A DNA stretch of 64,000 bases, taken from the NCBI RefSeq assembly GCF_008801815.1, contig NZ_VZOX01000006.1; one strand, 5' to 3'. Shown piece after piece: positions 36,364-44,670 of this stretch. Within the stretch, counting starts at the first letter, position 1. The number at the start of each line of letters is the position of its first letter. The notes under the pieces were generated by a model that was given only the letters and a program-made list of their open reading frames with translations, was not told the origin of the DNA and did no database searches. The stretch is from Edwardsiella anguillarum. Its GTDB lineage: Bacteria; Pseudomonadota; Gammaproteobacteria; Enterobacterales; Enterobacteriaceae. The position numbers and the translations under genes are program-made.

Positions 36364-37629
36364 TTAACCCGCCAGGTGGAATACGCCGAACATCAGCGTG
36401 GAAATCAGCGCGATCATCAGGCCGATCGCGGTTTCATAAGGGATCAGCTTCAGGCGCTCATGCACCTGCATGTTGACGCTGCCGCCGGTGGCATGAAAGA
36501 AGCTGCCGTGCGGCATGTGATCAAATACGGTCGCACCGGCATGGATCATCGCCGCCCCGGCCAGCGCCGTGATCCCCATCTCCAGCAGGGTAGCGCTAAA
36601 GACGGCGGAGGCCACGGCGGTGCCCGCCGTCGTAGACGCGGTGGCCATCGACATCAGCGCGCCGGAGACCGGCGCCAGCAGATAAGAGGGCAAACCGGAT
36701 GCGCCCAGGCCGTCGATCAGCACCGTTTTCAATCCGGAGTTGGCGATGATGCCGGCCAGCGTACCGGTCCCCAGCAGCATAATCGCGACCGGCGCCATGC
36801 GCGACAGCCCGGAGACCATGTAGCGGTTGGCGTGACGCCACTGCCCCATGGCCAGCAGTCCGATCAGCCCTCCCAGCGGCAGGGCCAGCAGAGGATCGAT
36901 GGCGATGCCTGCGACGGGGCGCAGGGCCAGCAGCACAATGGCCACCAGCGGCGCGGTCAGCGCGGCCATGAAGCCCGGCTGACTGACGTGATCGGCGGCC
37001 ACCAGCTCATGGGCCTGAACCTTACTCCCGTACCCGCGCAGGCGCCGCGCCAGCAGGTAAGCCAGAGCCAGGCCGAACAGCCCGGGCACGACACCGGCCA
37101 TCATCAGAGAGGTCAGCGGCACGTTGAAGGCCTCCGCCGCGGCGATGGTGTTGGGATTGGGCGACATGACGTTTCCCGCCTTGCCGCCGCCGACCATCGC
37201 CAGCAAAATGGCCATTTTAGAGATGTCGGCCCGGTGAGCGATAGCCAGGGCAATCGGCGACACGGTGATCACCGCCACATCGACAAAGACGCCGACGGCG
37301 GTCAGCAGCAGCGTAGCCACCGCCAGCGCCAGCAGCGCCCGCCCCTCGCCGACGCGGCGTACGATCGTCTCGGCGATGGCGCTGGCGGCGCCGGACTCAA
37401 TCAGCACCCCGGCCAGGATCCCCGCGCCGAGAATACGCAGCACTGCACTGGTGATCCCCTGCGCCCCGCCTATCATCAGGGCGATGGTCTGCACCAGATC
37501 GGCACCGCCGACCAATCCCCCGACCAACGCGCCGGCAATCATACCGTAGGCTGGCGGAACCTTGCGTAAAATCAAAACGATGGCAACGATCAGCGCCACC
37601 AGCGCCCCCGTTGCGGATACGGTCACCAT
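36364..37629 (-). CDS. GntP-family permease, probably for glycerate or a sugar acid
   Basis: A 421-residue inner-membrane transporter of the gluconate:H+ symporter (GntP) family with about 12 helices. Characteristic blocks are VFVDVAVITVSPIALAIA, GGGKAGNVMSPNPNTIAAAEAF near residues 165-190, and a late HAGATVFDHMPHGSFFHATGG. Its substrate is inferred from context: it lies between a CdaR-type regulator and glycerate kinase. It might also carry gluconate or an aldarate. A 186-base gap with a hairpin separates it from cdaR. Confidence 0.85.
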   Translation of the reverse strand: MVTVSATGALVALIVAIVLILRKVPPAYGMIAGALVGGLVGGADLVQTIALMIGGAQGITSAVLRILGAGILAGVLIESGAASAIAETIVRRVGEGRALLALAVATLLLTAVGVFVDVAVITVSPIALAIAHRADISKMAILLAMVGGGKAGNVMSPNPNTIAAAEAFNVPLTSLMMAGVVPGLFGLALAYLLARRLRGYGSKVQAHELVAADHVSQPGFMAALTAPLVAIVLLALRPVAGIAIDPLLALPLGGLIGLLAMGQWRHANRYMVSGLSRMAPVAIMLLGTGTLAGIIANSGLKTVLIDGLGASGLPSYLLAPVSGALMSMATASTTAGTAVASAVFSATLLEMGITALAGAAMIHAGATVFDHMPHGSFFHATGGSVNMQVHERLKLIPYETAIGLMIALISTLMFGVFHLAG

Positions 37630-37691
37630 AGAATGACTCCTCTTGTTATTTTTATCGGTATGGCCGCCGAGGGCGGCAAAGGGTACTCAGT

Positions 37692-37714
37692 GCTCTCCCG
37701 CCAGGCGGGAGAGC
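37692..37714 (-). terminator. Hairpin between cdaR and the permease gene
   Basis: An 11-bp perfect GC-rich inverted repeat around a single central A (effectively an 8-9-bp stem with a short loop). There is no T tract. It may attenuate read-through from cdaR or simply mark the operon boundary. Confidence 0.45.
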
Positions 37715-37815
37715 CTCGATACCGAGCCATTATGAAAAATAGGCGGGGAAAAGCTTGGGGGAAACGGACAGAAAACGCGCCGTGGATCGGCGCCGTTTTT
37801 GTAGGAAAGGCCAAA

Positions 37816-38937
37816 TTATCCGTGCAGCTGCATACCGAGATAAAGCTGAATGACGCTCTGTAACTGGTTGATATTTAAATTAGTAATATCAGAGATCCGC
37901 TGCAGACGATAGCGCAGGGTATTGACGTGAATGTGCAGCAGTTTTGAGGTTTGAGACAGCTCACAGTTCTGAGCAAAAAATGTCCGTAGGGTACGGCACA
38001 GCACCCCGCGGCTATCCTGACGCTGTAGCCGCCGCCACGCCTGCCCCAGCTCATCCGCCTGCCAGCTGCCGGCCAGATGCTCCAGCAGCGTCGGCAGCAC
38101 ATGATCCTGGTAATAAATCACCGTCCCGGACAGGGCATGGCGACGCGCCAGCGCCCGCAGCGCCTGCGCGCTGCGGTAGGAGCGGCAGACGGCGCCGGCG
38201 CCGGAGAACGCCCCCCCGACATAGATATGCAGCGCGAAACGCGCCGCGATACCGCGGGTCAGCTGACGCACCGTCCGGCGCAGCGCCGGGCTCTCCGTCG
38301 CGCCGTCGCCGCAGGGCAGCAGCATCACCAGCTGGCCAAAGCCCTGCACCCCGATCAGCGCCTCGCGGTGCAGCGTCGTCAGGGCCTCCAGCAGAGCGCG
38401 CAGCGTCTCATGATGGGCATCCTGCAGCGTAAACAGCAGCGCAATGCGCGGCTGCGCGACGTCAACGCCCAGATAGGCCGCCGTCGCCGCCAGCTGGGCC
38501 TCATCGCGCTCGTCGGCGATCAGCTGCTGTACCAGGGTCTCGCGATAGCGTTTCTCCCACTGGCTCTGCTCCAGCAGCGCCGCCTGCTCCAGAATCAGCT
38601 CCGCCGCCATACGCACCAGCTCGCCATAGGCACGCACCTCGCCCGGAGCACCGGAGATCCCCACCACGCCGACCAGACGGCGGTGGAACGTGATCGGTAG
38701 ATTGATCCCGGGGCGCACGCCGCGCAGCTGACGGGCCGCCGCCTCATCGATTTCGATGAGGCGATTTTCTGCCAGCGCCAGCACCGCCCCCTCATGACGC
38801 TGATGTAGGCGGGCCGTATCGCCAGAGGCGATGATCACGCCGCGGGCATCCATCACGTTGACCGAGTGGCCGATAATATCCATCGCCCGGTGAACTATCT
38901 GTCGGGCCACGGCTTCGCTGAGATCGCTGCCGTCCAT
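37816..38937 (-). CDS. cdaR: CdaR-type sugar-diacid/glycerate regulator
   Basis: A 373-residue activator. The N-terminal sugar-diacid recognition domain (about 1-135) includes NVMDARGVIIASGD and GVRPGINLPI. The C-terminal PucR-type helix-turn-helix is LHIHVNTLRYRLQRISDIT near residues 335-353. In E. coli CdaR responds to glycerate, galactarate and glucarate. The ATG at 38937 has GGAGGA just upstream; the open frame from 39006 overruns the rpoH terminator and is rejected. It is the first gene upstream of the permease and garK and probably activates them. Confidence 0.9.
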   Translation of the reverse strand: MDGSDLSEAVARQIVHRAMDIIGHSVNVMDARGVIIASGDTARLHQRHEGAVLALAENRLIEIDEAAARQLRGVRPGINLPITFHRRLVGVVGISGAPGEVRAYGELVRMAAELILEQAALLEQSQWEKRYRETLVQQLIADERDEAQLAATAAYLGVDVAQPRIALLFTLQDAHHETLRALLEALTTLHREALIGVQGFGQLVMLLPCGDGATESPALRRTVRQLTRGIAARFALHIYVGGAFSGAGAVCRSYRSAQALRALARRHALSGTVIYYQDHVLPTLLEHLAGSWQADELGQAWRRLQRQDSRGVLCRTLRTFFAQNCELSQTSKLLHIHVNTLRYRLQRISDITNLNINQLQSVIQLYLGMQLHG

Positions 38938-38983
38938 ACATCCTCCATCGTACGCCCGGCGCGGCGACGCCGACGTACGGACA

Positions 38984-39010
38984 CAAAAAAGGCGATGCCG
39001 TCGCATCGCC
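38984..39010 (-). terminator. rpoH terminator
   Basis: A perfect 8-bp stem GGCGATGC/GCATCGCC with a GACG loop is followed on the minus strand by six T residues. It lies 23 bases after the rpoH stop. This is a canonical intrinsic terminator. Confidence 0.9.
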
Positions 39011-39032
39011 CTTTATCCTGCCGTTACCGCGC

Positions 39033-39890
39033 TCAGGCTTCTATCGCCGCACGCAGCTTCTTCATAGCATTTTTTTCCAGCTGACGCACGCGCTCTGCGG
39101 AAACGCCATAGCGATCGGCCAACTCTTGCAGAGTGGCCTTATTGTCGCTGTCCAGCCAACGGGCGCGAATGATGTGCTGACTACGTTCGTCCAGCCCCTC
39201 CAGGGCGACGCTCAGCTTATCCGCTGCGTGGCTTTCCCAGTTGTCATCCTCGATCTCATTGGCAAAGTCAGAGGACTTATCCTGCAGGAACAGCACCGGC
39301 GCCGCCGGTGCGCCCTCCTGCTCGTCGTCACCGGGCAGGTCGAACGCCATGTCCTGAGCGGCCATGCGCGACTCCATCTCCAGCACGTCCTTCTCGCTCA
39401 CGCCCAGCTCTCGGGCCACCAGCTCGACCTCGTCCTGGTTAAACCAGCCCAGGCGCTGCTTAGTTTTACGCAGGTTAAAGAACAGCTTACGCTGAGCCTT
39501 CGTGGTCGCGACCTTAACGATACGCCAGTTGCGCAGCACATATTCATGGATCTCGGCCTTGATCCAGTGTACGGCGAACGATACCAGGCGCACCCCCATC
39601 TCGGGGTTAAAACGGCGCACGGCCTTCATCAGGCCGATATTGCCCTCCTGGATCAGGTCTGCCTGCGGCAGTCCGTAGCCGGCGTAGTTGCGGGCGACAT
39701 GAACCACAAAGCGCAGGTGCGACAGGATCAGCTGTTTGGCGGCATCCAGGTCTCCCTTGTAATGCAGCCGTTCCCCCAGCGCCCGCTCTTCCTCTGCCGT
39801 CAGCATCGGATAGGCGTTGGCAGCCCGCACGTAGGCCTCCAGACTGCCCTGGGGAACCAAGGTTAAAGTTTGCATTTCTTTGGTCATCAA
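39033..39890 (-). CDS. rpoH: Heat-shock sigma factor RpoH (sigma-32)
   Basis: A 285-residue sigma-70-family factor that directs RNA polymerase to heat-shock genes. Region 2 contains DLIQEGNIGLMKAVRRFNPEMGVRLVSFAVHWIKAEI. The RpoH box QRKLFFNLRK, which distinguishes sigma-32, is at about residues 131-140. Region 4 has a helix-turn-helix (LQELADRYGVSAERVRQLE). The length matches E. coli (284). A sigma-E promoter and a TATAAT-type promoter lie upstream, so envelope stress can raise its level. It is separated from ftsX by about 300 bases, as in E. coli. Confidence 0.97.
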   Translation of the reverse strand: MMTKEMQTLTLVPQGSLEAYVRAANAYPMLTAEEERALGERLHYKGDLDAAKQLILSHLRFVVHVARNYAGYGLPQADLIQEGNIGLMKAVRRFNPEMGVRLVSFAVHWIKAEIHEYVLRNWRIVKVATTKAQRKLFFNLRKTKQRLGWFNQDEVELVARELGVSEKDVLEMESRMAAQDMAFDLPGDDEQEGAPAAPVLFLQDKSSDFANEIEDDNWESHAADKLSVALEGLDERSQHIIRARWLDSDNKATLQELADRYGVSAERVRQLEKNAMKKLRAAIEA

Positions 39891-39978
39891 ACCCTCTCAA
39901 TACGATAACAGTCCGTGCGTTACAGCTTTCGGCCGGGCAAAAGGGCCAAACAACGAAAACTAGCACGATTCTGCATAA

Positions 39979-40005
39979 TTTGACCGTGAGTTATCCCACA
40001 AGTTC
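39979..40005 (-). promoter_or_regulatory. Sigma-E-dependent rpoH promoter (P3-like)
   Basis: Read towards rpoH: GAACTT at 40005-40000, a 16-base spacer, then TCAAA at 39983-39979. This fits the sigma-E -35/-10 pattern and closely follows the E. coli rpoH P3 sequence as I recall it. A DnaA-box-like TTGTGGGATAA occupies the spacer. A sigma-70-type TATAAT lies at 40009-40014. Confidence 0.75.
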
Positions 40006-40014
40006 ACTATTATA

Positions 40015-40194
40015 GCGGATATTATTACACAAATCTGCAACAGTGGCTTCACAGAAGCATACGCCGCTTCGGCGCACCGGGGGAGGAATAAAACCATATC
40101 AGGCGGGAAACCAAGTTTGGGTCAGGCCGCTGGCTCTCCCCCCGTCTCGGACTCAACGGGGGGAGAGTATAGCATAAGGCGATATGACGTCGTG
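40015..40194. other. ftsX-rpoH intergenic region, upstream part
   Basis: No gene. A perfect 12-bp inverted repeat with a 10-base loop (40134-40145 with 40156-40167) lies 28 bases after the ftsX stop. It has no T tract but probably marks the end of the ftsYEX transcript. The rest probably carries upstream rpoH promoters. Confidence 0.55.
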
Positions 40195-41163
40195 TTACTG
40201 CGGTGTAAAACGGCGTAAATGCTGGACAGTCGCCAGCCAGGCAGCGATCCAGCCGATCATGGTCGCGACCAGCAGCAGCAGCAGACACTCATCCCAGCTG
40301 AGGCCGTGCAGGGTAAAGGTGGTACCAAATACCGAGGCCACCCGCGCGACCGCGCTGCCCAGCTGCCAGACCATGGTCTGGGACAAGATCAGCGACAGCA
40401 GCGCGCCGCTGAACCCCAGCAGCGCCCCGCCGTTGAGAAACGGCCGCAGAATAAAGCCATCGGTCGCGCCGATAAGCTTCATCACATTGATGGTATCGCG
40501 GCGGCTAAAAATATTCAGACGGACGCTGTTGCCGATCACCAGGAATACGGCGACCACCATCAGCACCCCGATCATTCCGGCCACCTGGCCGACCAGTCCG
40601 GTCAGCGCCGCCAGGCGGGCAAACCAGCTGTCATCCATGCGCACCTCATCCACCCCCTTCACCGCCGCCACGCGATCGCGCAGGGTGTTCAGGGTGGCGC
40701 TGCTCTCAAAGTTCAGCTTCGGCGTAATGATCGCCACCGCCGGCAAAGGGTTCTCCTCCAGCATATCCAACGCGCCGCCGAAGCCAGACCAGTTGCGGAA
40801 CTCGCCCAGCGCCTCTTCACGCGATAGGTAATTGACCTTGGCCACGCCGTCCTGCTGCTTGAGGGTCGCGATCACCTGGCTGGCGGCGTCGTCATCCAGC
40901 GCCTTGTCCAGATACACCGTCAGCTGCGGCGTGGGATACCACTGGGTCGCAGCCTCACTGACGTTCTTATAGACCAGGTAGCACACGCTCGGCAGGGTCA
41001 GCGAGATCGCAATAACCATCACCGTCAGCAGCGTCGCCAGCGGCTGACGCAGCATATCGGCCAGAGTGTTGACCCAGGCATAGCGCCACTGTTCACGCCA
41101 GCCGCCGCGCAGGGCCTTGCTCTTGTCCGGGCGTCGAGTCCGGGCATTGGGTTTATTGCTCAT
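40195..41163 (-). CDS. ftsX: FtsX, cell-division ABC-like membrane subunit
   Basis: A 322-residue inner-membrane protein with four transmembrane segments (about 40-65, 195-220, 245-265 and 290-310). A large periplasmic loop, which in E. coli activates EnvC and the amidases for septal peptidoglycan splitting, lies between the first two. Conserved blocks include VMVIAISLTLPSVCY, NYLSREEALGEFRNWSGFGGALDMLEENPLPA and KLIGATDGFILRPFL. It is about 30 residues shorter than E. coli FtsX because the variable cytosolic N-terminus is shorter. It overlaps ftsE by 11 bases. Confidence 0.95.
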   Translation of the reverse strand: MSNKPNARTRRPDKSKALRGGWREQWRYAWVNTLADMLRQPLATLLTVMVIAISLTLPSVCYLVYKNVSEAATQWYPTPQLTVYLDKALDDDAASQVIATLKQQDGVAKVNYLSREEALGEFRNWSGFGGALDMLEENPLPAVAIITPKLNFESSATLNTLRDRVAAVKGVDEVRMDDSWFARLAALTGLVGQVAGMIGVLMVVAVFLVIGNSVRLNIFSRRDTINVMKLIGATDGFILRPFLNGGALLGFSGALLSLILSQTMVWQLGSAVARVASVFGTTFTLHGLSWDECLLLLLVATMIGWIAAWLATVQHLRRFTPQ

Positions 41164-41824
41164 GCTGCACCCCTCCAGCCATGCGCCCCTGACTGAGCGT
41201 CAGAATACGGTAGCGACGCCGGGCGATCAGCGTCATATCATGGGTCGCCATCAGCACCGTGACCCCTACGCGGTTAAACTCTTCAAACAGGCGCAGAATG
41301 CCTTCGGACAGCGCCTCATCCAGATTACCGGTCGGCTCGTCAGCCAGCAGCACCGCCGGCTTATTCACCACCGCGCGGGCAATCCCGACGCGCTGCTGCT
41401 CACCGCCGGACAGCTGGATGGGGAAGTTCTTCGCTTTATCCAGCAGGCCGACCTTATCCAGCGCCGCCGACACCCGGCGGCGAATGTCTTCGCTGCTGGC
41501 GCCGGCGATGATCAGCGGCATCGCCACGTTGTCATATACGGTGCGATCGAGCAGCAGGTGATGATCCTGAAAGATCATCCCGATCTGGCGGCGTAAAAAC
41601 GGCACCTCACGGTTCTTCAACCGACTGATATCGTGACCGCCAAACCAGATATGCCCGGCGCTCGGGCGCTCAATACCACAAATCAGCTTTAGCAGGGTAC
41701 TCTTCCCCGCCCCGGAGTGGCCGGTCAAAAACGCCATTTCGCCCTGCCGCAGGTGAAAATCCACCCCCTGCAGGGCCTGACGCCCGCCCAGATACGCTTT
41801 ACTGACCTGTTCGAAGCGAATCAT
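41153..41824 (-). CDS. ftsE: FtsE, cell-division ABC-like ATPase
   Basis: A 223-residue ATPase partner of FtsX, tethered at the septum. Walker A is GHSGAGKST near residues 35-43, the signature is LSGGEQQRVGIARA, Walker B is VLLADEPTGNLD, and the switch histidine is in MATHD. The length equals E. coli (222) within one residue. It starts five bases after ftsY and overlaps ftsX, so ftsY-ftsE-ftsX is one operon. Confidence 0.96.
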   Translation of the reverse strand: MIRFEQVSKAYLGGRQALQGVDFHLRQGEMAFLTGHSGAGKSTLLKLICGIERPSAGHIWFGGHDISRLKNREVPFLRRQIGMIFQDHHLLLDRTVYDNVAMPLIIAGASSEDIRRRVSAALDKVGLLDKAKNFPIQLSGGEQQRVGIARAVVNKPAVLLADEPTGNLDEALSEGILRLFEEFNRVGVTVLMATHDMTLIARRRYRILTLSQGRMAGGVQHEQ

Positions 41825-41829
41825 CCGTT

Positions 41830-43353
41830 TTAATCCTCTCGGGCAAAAAGTGCCTCAATAAAATCATCAGCCTTAAAGGGACGCAAATCCTCAATGCCTT
41901 CTCCGACGCCGATATAGCGAATCGGGATGCCAAACTGATCGGCGACGGAGAAGATCACCCCACCCTTGGCGGTACCGTCCAGCTTGGTCAGGGTAATACC
42001 GGTCAATCCAACGGCCTCGTTGAACAGGCGCGCTTGACTGACGGCGTTCTGCCCGGTGCTGGCGTCGATGGTCAGCATCACCTCGTGGGGTGCCTGCTCA
42101 TCCAGCTTCTTCATCACCCGCACGATTTTCTTCAGCTCTTCCATCAGGTGCGATTTATTCTGCAGACGCCCCGCCGTATCGGCGATCAGAACGTCCACTT
42201 TACGCGCCTTCGCCGCCTGGATCGCGTCGAAAATCACCGAGGCCGAATCGGCGCCAGTATGCTGGGCAATCACCGGAATATGGTTACGCTCGCCCCAGAC
42301 CTGCAGCTGCTCCACCGCCGCCGCGCGGAAGGTGTCACCCGCCGCCAACATCACCGATTTTCCCTGCGCCTGGAACTGACGGGCCAGCTTGCCGATGGTG
42401 GTGGTTTTACCCACGCCATTAACGCCAACCATTAAAATAACGAACGGCTGATGCCCGCTGATATCCAGCGGCACATCCACCTTCTGCAGGATCTCGCCCA
42501 TCTCCTCCTTCAGCTTACCGTATAGCGCCTCGGCATCTTTCAGCTCTTTGCGACTGGCGTGAGCGGTCAGCGAGTCGATGATCTTGCGCGTAGTCTCCAC
42601 GCCGACGTCGGCCACGATGAGCTGCTCCTCCAGCTCATCGAACAGATCGTCATCGATTTTTTTGCCGCGGAACAGGCCAAAGAAGCCGGATCCCAGATTT
42701 TGACGCGTCTTGACCAGGCTACGCTTCAGGCGGGCAAAGAAGCCCTCCTTCATCGGCTTCTCCTGTTCACGCACGCTGATCGGCGCGGGCGACGCCTTCT
42801 CTTCCGCGTCGATATCCTGCAGATCGGCGGTCTCCTGCGAGCGCGCGACCTCGGCCAGATCCACGATAGGCGCCACCGCCGGCGTCTCTACTGCCGCATC
42901 CACGGGTACCGGGGAGGCATCTAGCGCTGCGGTCGCCATGGCGGCCGCGCGGGCGACGATGATCTCCTGCTCCATCTGCTCTGCCTGCTCTGCCTGCTCT
43001 GCCTGCTCTGCCTGCTCTGCCTGCTCTGCCTGCTCTGCCTGCTCTGCCTGCTCTGCCTGCTCTGCCTGCTCTGCCTGCTCTGCCTGCTCTGCCTGCTCTG
43101 CCTGCTCTGCAGCAAGCGTCGTCACGGCGGGCGCGATGTCAAGCGCCGGCGTCTCGGAGGGGGCTATCTCTGCGCAAGGTTCGGGAACAGACGCGGGATC
43201 GGCGGCCGGAACGGCCGGCTCGGGCGCGTGCTCGGGCGACTGCGCCGAGGCGTGCTCGGGCGACTGCGCCGGGGCGTGCTCCTGGGGCTGATCTTCCTGC
43301 TGTCGGCCAAATCCCAGCCAGGAGAAAAATCCACGTTTCTTATCTTTTGCCAT
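41830..43353 (-). CDS. ftsY: FtsY, signal-recognition-particle receptor
   Basis: A 507-residue GTPase that receives ribosome-nascent-chain-SRP complexes at the membrane. The acidic A domain (about 1-200) is poorly conserved and contains a perfect (Ala-Glu-Gln)15 tract at residues 82-126, encoded by a 9-bp DNA repeat. The NG domain (about 205-507) is intact: VGVNGVGKTTT P-loop, DTAGRLQNKSHLM, and TKLDGTAKGGV. The N-terminal MAKDKKRGFFSWLGFG matches the family. It is first in ftsYEX. The repeat probably lengthens the flexible linker without harming GTPase function. Confidence 0.95.
   Translation of the reverse strand: MAKDKKRGFFSWLGFGRQQEDQPQEHAPAQSPEHASAQSPEHAPEPAVPAADPASVPEPCAEIAPSETPALDIAPAVTTLAAEQAEQAEQAEQAEQAEQAEQAEQAEQAEQAEQAEQAEQAEQAEQMEQEIIVARAAAMATAALDASPVPVDAAVETPAVAPIVDLAEVARSQETADLQDIDAEEKASPAPISVREQEKPMKEGFFARLKRSLVKTRQNLGSGFFGLFRGKKIDDDLFDELEEQLIVADVGVETTRKIIDSLTAHASRKELKDAEALYGKLKEEMGEILQKVDVPLDISGHQPFVILMVGVNGVGKTTTIGKLARQFQAQGKSVMLAAGDTFRAAAVEQLQVWGERNHIPVIAQHTGADSASVIFDAIQAAKARKVDVLIADTAGRLQNKSHLMEELKKIVRVMKKLDEQAPHEVMLTIDASTGQNAVSQARLFNEAVGLTGITLTKLDGTAKGGVIFSVADQFGIPIRYIGVGEGIEDLRPFKADDFIEALFARED
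42976..43110. repeat. 15 perfect copies of a 9-bp tandem repeat in ftsY
   Basis: The plus-strand unit CTGCTCTGC is repeated 15 times without error over 135 bases. On the coding strand it is GCAGAGCAG, giving Ala-Glu-Gln 15 times. As the unit is a multiple of three, copy-number changes keep the ftsY frame. The flanking codons (Met-Glu-Gln on the C-terminal side) look like a decayed unit. Confidence 0.98.
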
Positions 43354-43749
43354 CTTACGACTCTACTCCCGCCTCAAATCAAGGCTATAAGCGAACTCCC
43401 GCCGTTAGCTGGCGCGGGCAAGGCCGCGCGGCGAGAGACACCAATTCGATTTAAAAAATATCAAAGATTGAGTTTATCACTTAACCATCGCTCGCAACAT
43501 GGATGTAACCGGGTTTCGGGTGGCATTTCAATCAATAAAGGATTAGGCTGTGTTTCGCCTGCGCCCGAGAGCACCGCAGGCGGCATCTTTGGCCGGCGCG
43601 CCTATCGAAAGCGGCGAGGCGGACCGTTAAACAGTATGGCACGGCCTGCGCCGCGCACGCATCCGCTCTGCCGCCGATGGCGGGCGAGCCGTAGGACGGA
43701 CATCCGTCTGACTCCGCTCACAGTTTCCCCAACGACACTAACAGATTAC
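43354..43749. other. ftsY-rsmD divergent intergenic region
   Basis: About 400 bases with promoters for ftsYEX (leftward) and rsmD (rightward) expected but not placed. A small inverted repeat CGCCTGCG/CGCAGGCG occurs at 43556-43582. The open plus-strand frame here is an upstream extension of rsmD with no homology. Confidence 0.45.
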
Positions 43750-44361
43750 ATGGCAAAAAAACCTCACGCACAACCCTGCGGCCAGATCCGCATCATCGCC
43801 GGACAGTGGCGCGGCCGCAAGCTGCCGGTGCCGGACAGCCCGGGACTCCGTCCCACCACCGATCGGGTACGTGAAACCCTGTTCAACTGGCTGGCGCCGA
43901 TCCTGCACGATACCCAGTGTCTGGACGCCTTCGCCGGCAGCGGTGCCTTGGGGTTCGAAGCCGTCTCGCGGTACGCGGCGCGCGCGACCCTGCTGGAGGC
44001 CGATCGTCAGGTGGCGGCGGGACTGCGCAAAAACGCGGCCCTGCTCAACGCGTCCCAGATTGAGGTGATCCACACCGATACGCTACGCTTTCTGGCACAA
44101 CGAGGAACGCCGTATCAGGTGGTGTTTCTCGATCCCCCCTTCCGCAAGGGGCTGCTGAACGACACCCTGACGCTGCTGGAGCAGAACGGCTGGCTGGCGG
44201 CGGACGCCTGGATTTATATCGAGTGTGAGGCCGACGGCCCTGCCCTGCCCATTCCGACCAGCTGGGCGCTACAGCGTGAAAAGGTCGCCGGACAGGTCGC
44301 CTATCGGCTGTACCGACGCCAGGCGACGGAGCAACACGAGGAAGACAACCATGTGGATTAA
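43750..44361 (+). CDS. rsmD: 16S rRNA (guanine-966-N2) methyltransferase RsmD
   Basis: A 203-residue class I SAM methyltransferase that methylates G966 of 16S rRNA. QIRIIAGQWRGRKLPV starts the domain. DAFAGSGALGFEA near residues 58-70 binds SAM, and VVFLDPPF holds the catalytic N-P-P-F-type motif (DPPF here). The ATG at 43750 gives MAKKPHAQ and matches the E. coli length; no strong ribosome site is visible before it. The frame is open for 174 codons further upstream, but that part lacks homology. It overlaps yhhL by 11 bases and is divergent from ftsY, as in E. coli. Confidence 0.93.
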   Translation: MAKKPHAQPCGQIRIIAGQWRGRKLPVPDSPGLRPTTDRVRETLFNWLAPILHDTQCLDAFAGSGALGFEAVSRYAARATLLEADRQVAAGLRKNAALLNASQIEVIHTDTLRFLAQRGTPYQVVFLDPPFRKGLLNDTLTLLEQNGWLAADAWIYIECEADGPALPIPTSWALQREKVAGQVAYRLYRRQATEQHEEDNHVD

Positions 44362-44626
44362 TATTGGCCGCCTGCTGATGCTGGGCGTATGGGGATTCAT
44401 GCTGGCTAACCTGCTGCACGCGTTTCCGCGACCGCTGAACATCTTCGTCAACGTGGCGATGGTCTTTATGGTGCTGATGCACGGCCTGCAGGTCACCATG
44501 CTGAAGAGCACCCTACCGCTGGAGCAGCGCAAGCTCGGCTTTTGGCTGGAGCTGCGTATCTTTCTGTTCGGCGTATTTGAGCTGCTCGCCTGGCAAAAGA
44601 AACAGCCGCCGCGCCCGAAGCAATAA
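44351..44626 (+). CDS. yhhL: YhhL, DUF1145 small membrane protein
   Basis: A 91-residue protein with about three hydrophobic segments (residues 5-25, 28-50 and 65-80). It matches E. coli YhhL in length and position. The function is unknown. The ATG at 44351 is inside the last codons of rsmD and has GAGGAAG about 7 bases upstream, so it is coupled to rsmD. It is convergent with the next gene, yhhM. Confidence 0.87.
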   Translation: MWINIGRLLMLGVWGFMLANLLHAFPRPLNIFVNVAMVFMVLMHGLQVTMLKSTLPLEQRKLGFWLELRIFLFGVFELLAWQKKQPPRPKQ

Positions 44627-44670
44627 GGCCGGCGCTCTAGGGCGCCGCGAAATACATCCCGGCGCGTGAC

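Noticed and set aside
35794..37569. A 591-codon open frame on the plus strand opposite garK and the permease gene
   Set aside because: It is antisense to two clear genes, is Gln/Arg/His-rich with no recognisable domain, and arises from third-position G/C bias.
42976..43110. CRISPR-like or mobile repeat array
   Set aside because: The units are 9 bp, contiguous and without spacers, and lie in frame inside ftsY; it is a coding tandem repeat.
43228..43749. 174-codon extension of rsmD towards ftsY
   Set aside because: It overlaps ftsY on the other strand and the ftsY promoter region. Homology to RsmD begins only after the ATG at 43750.
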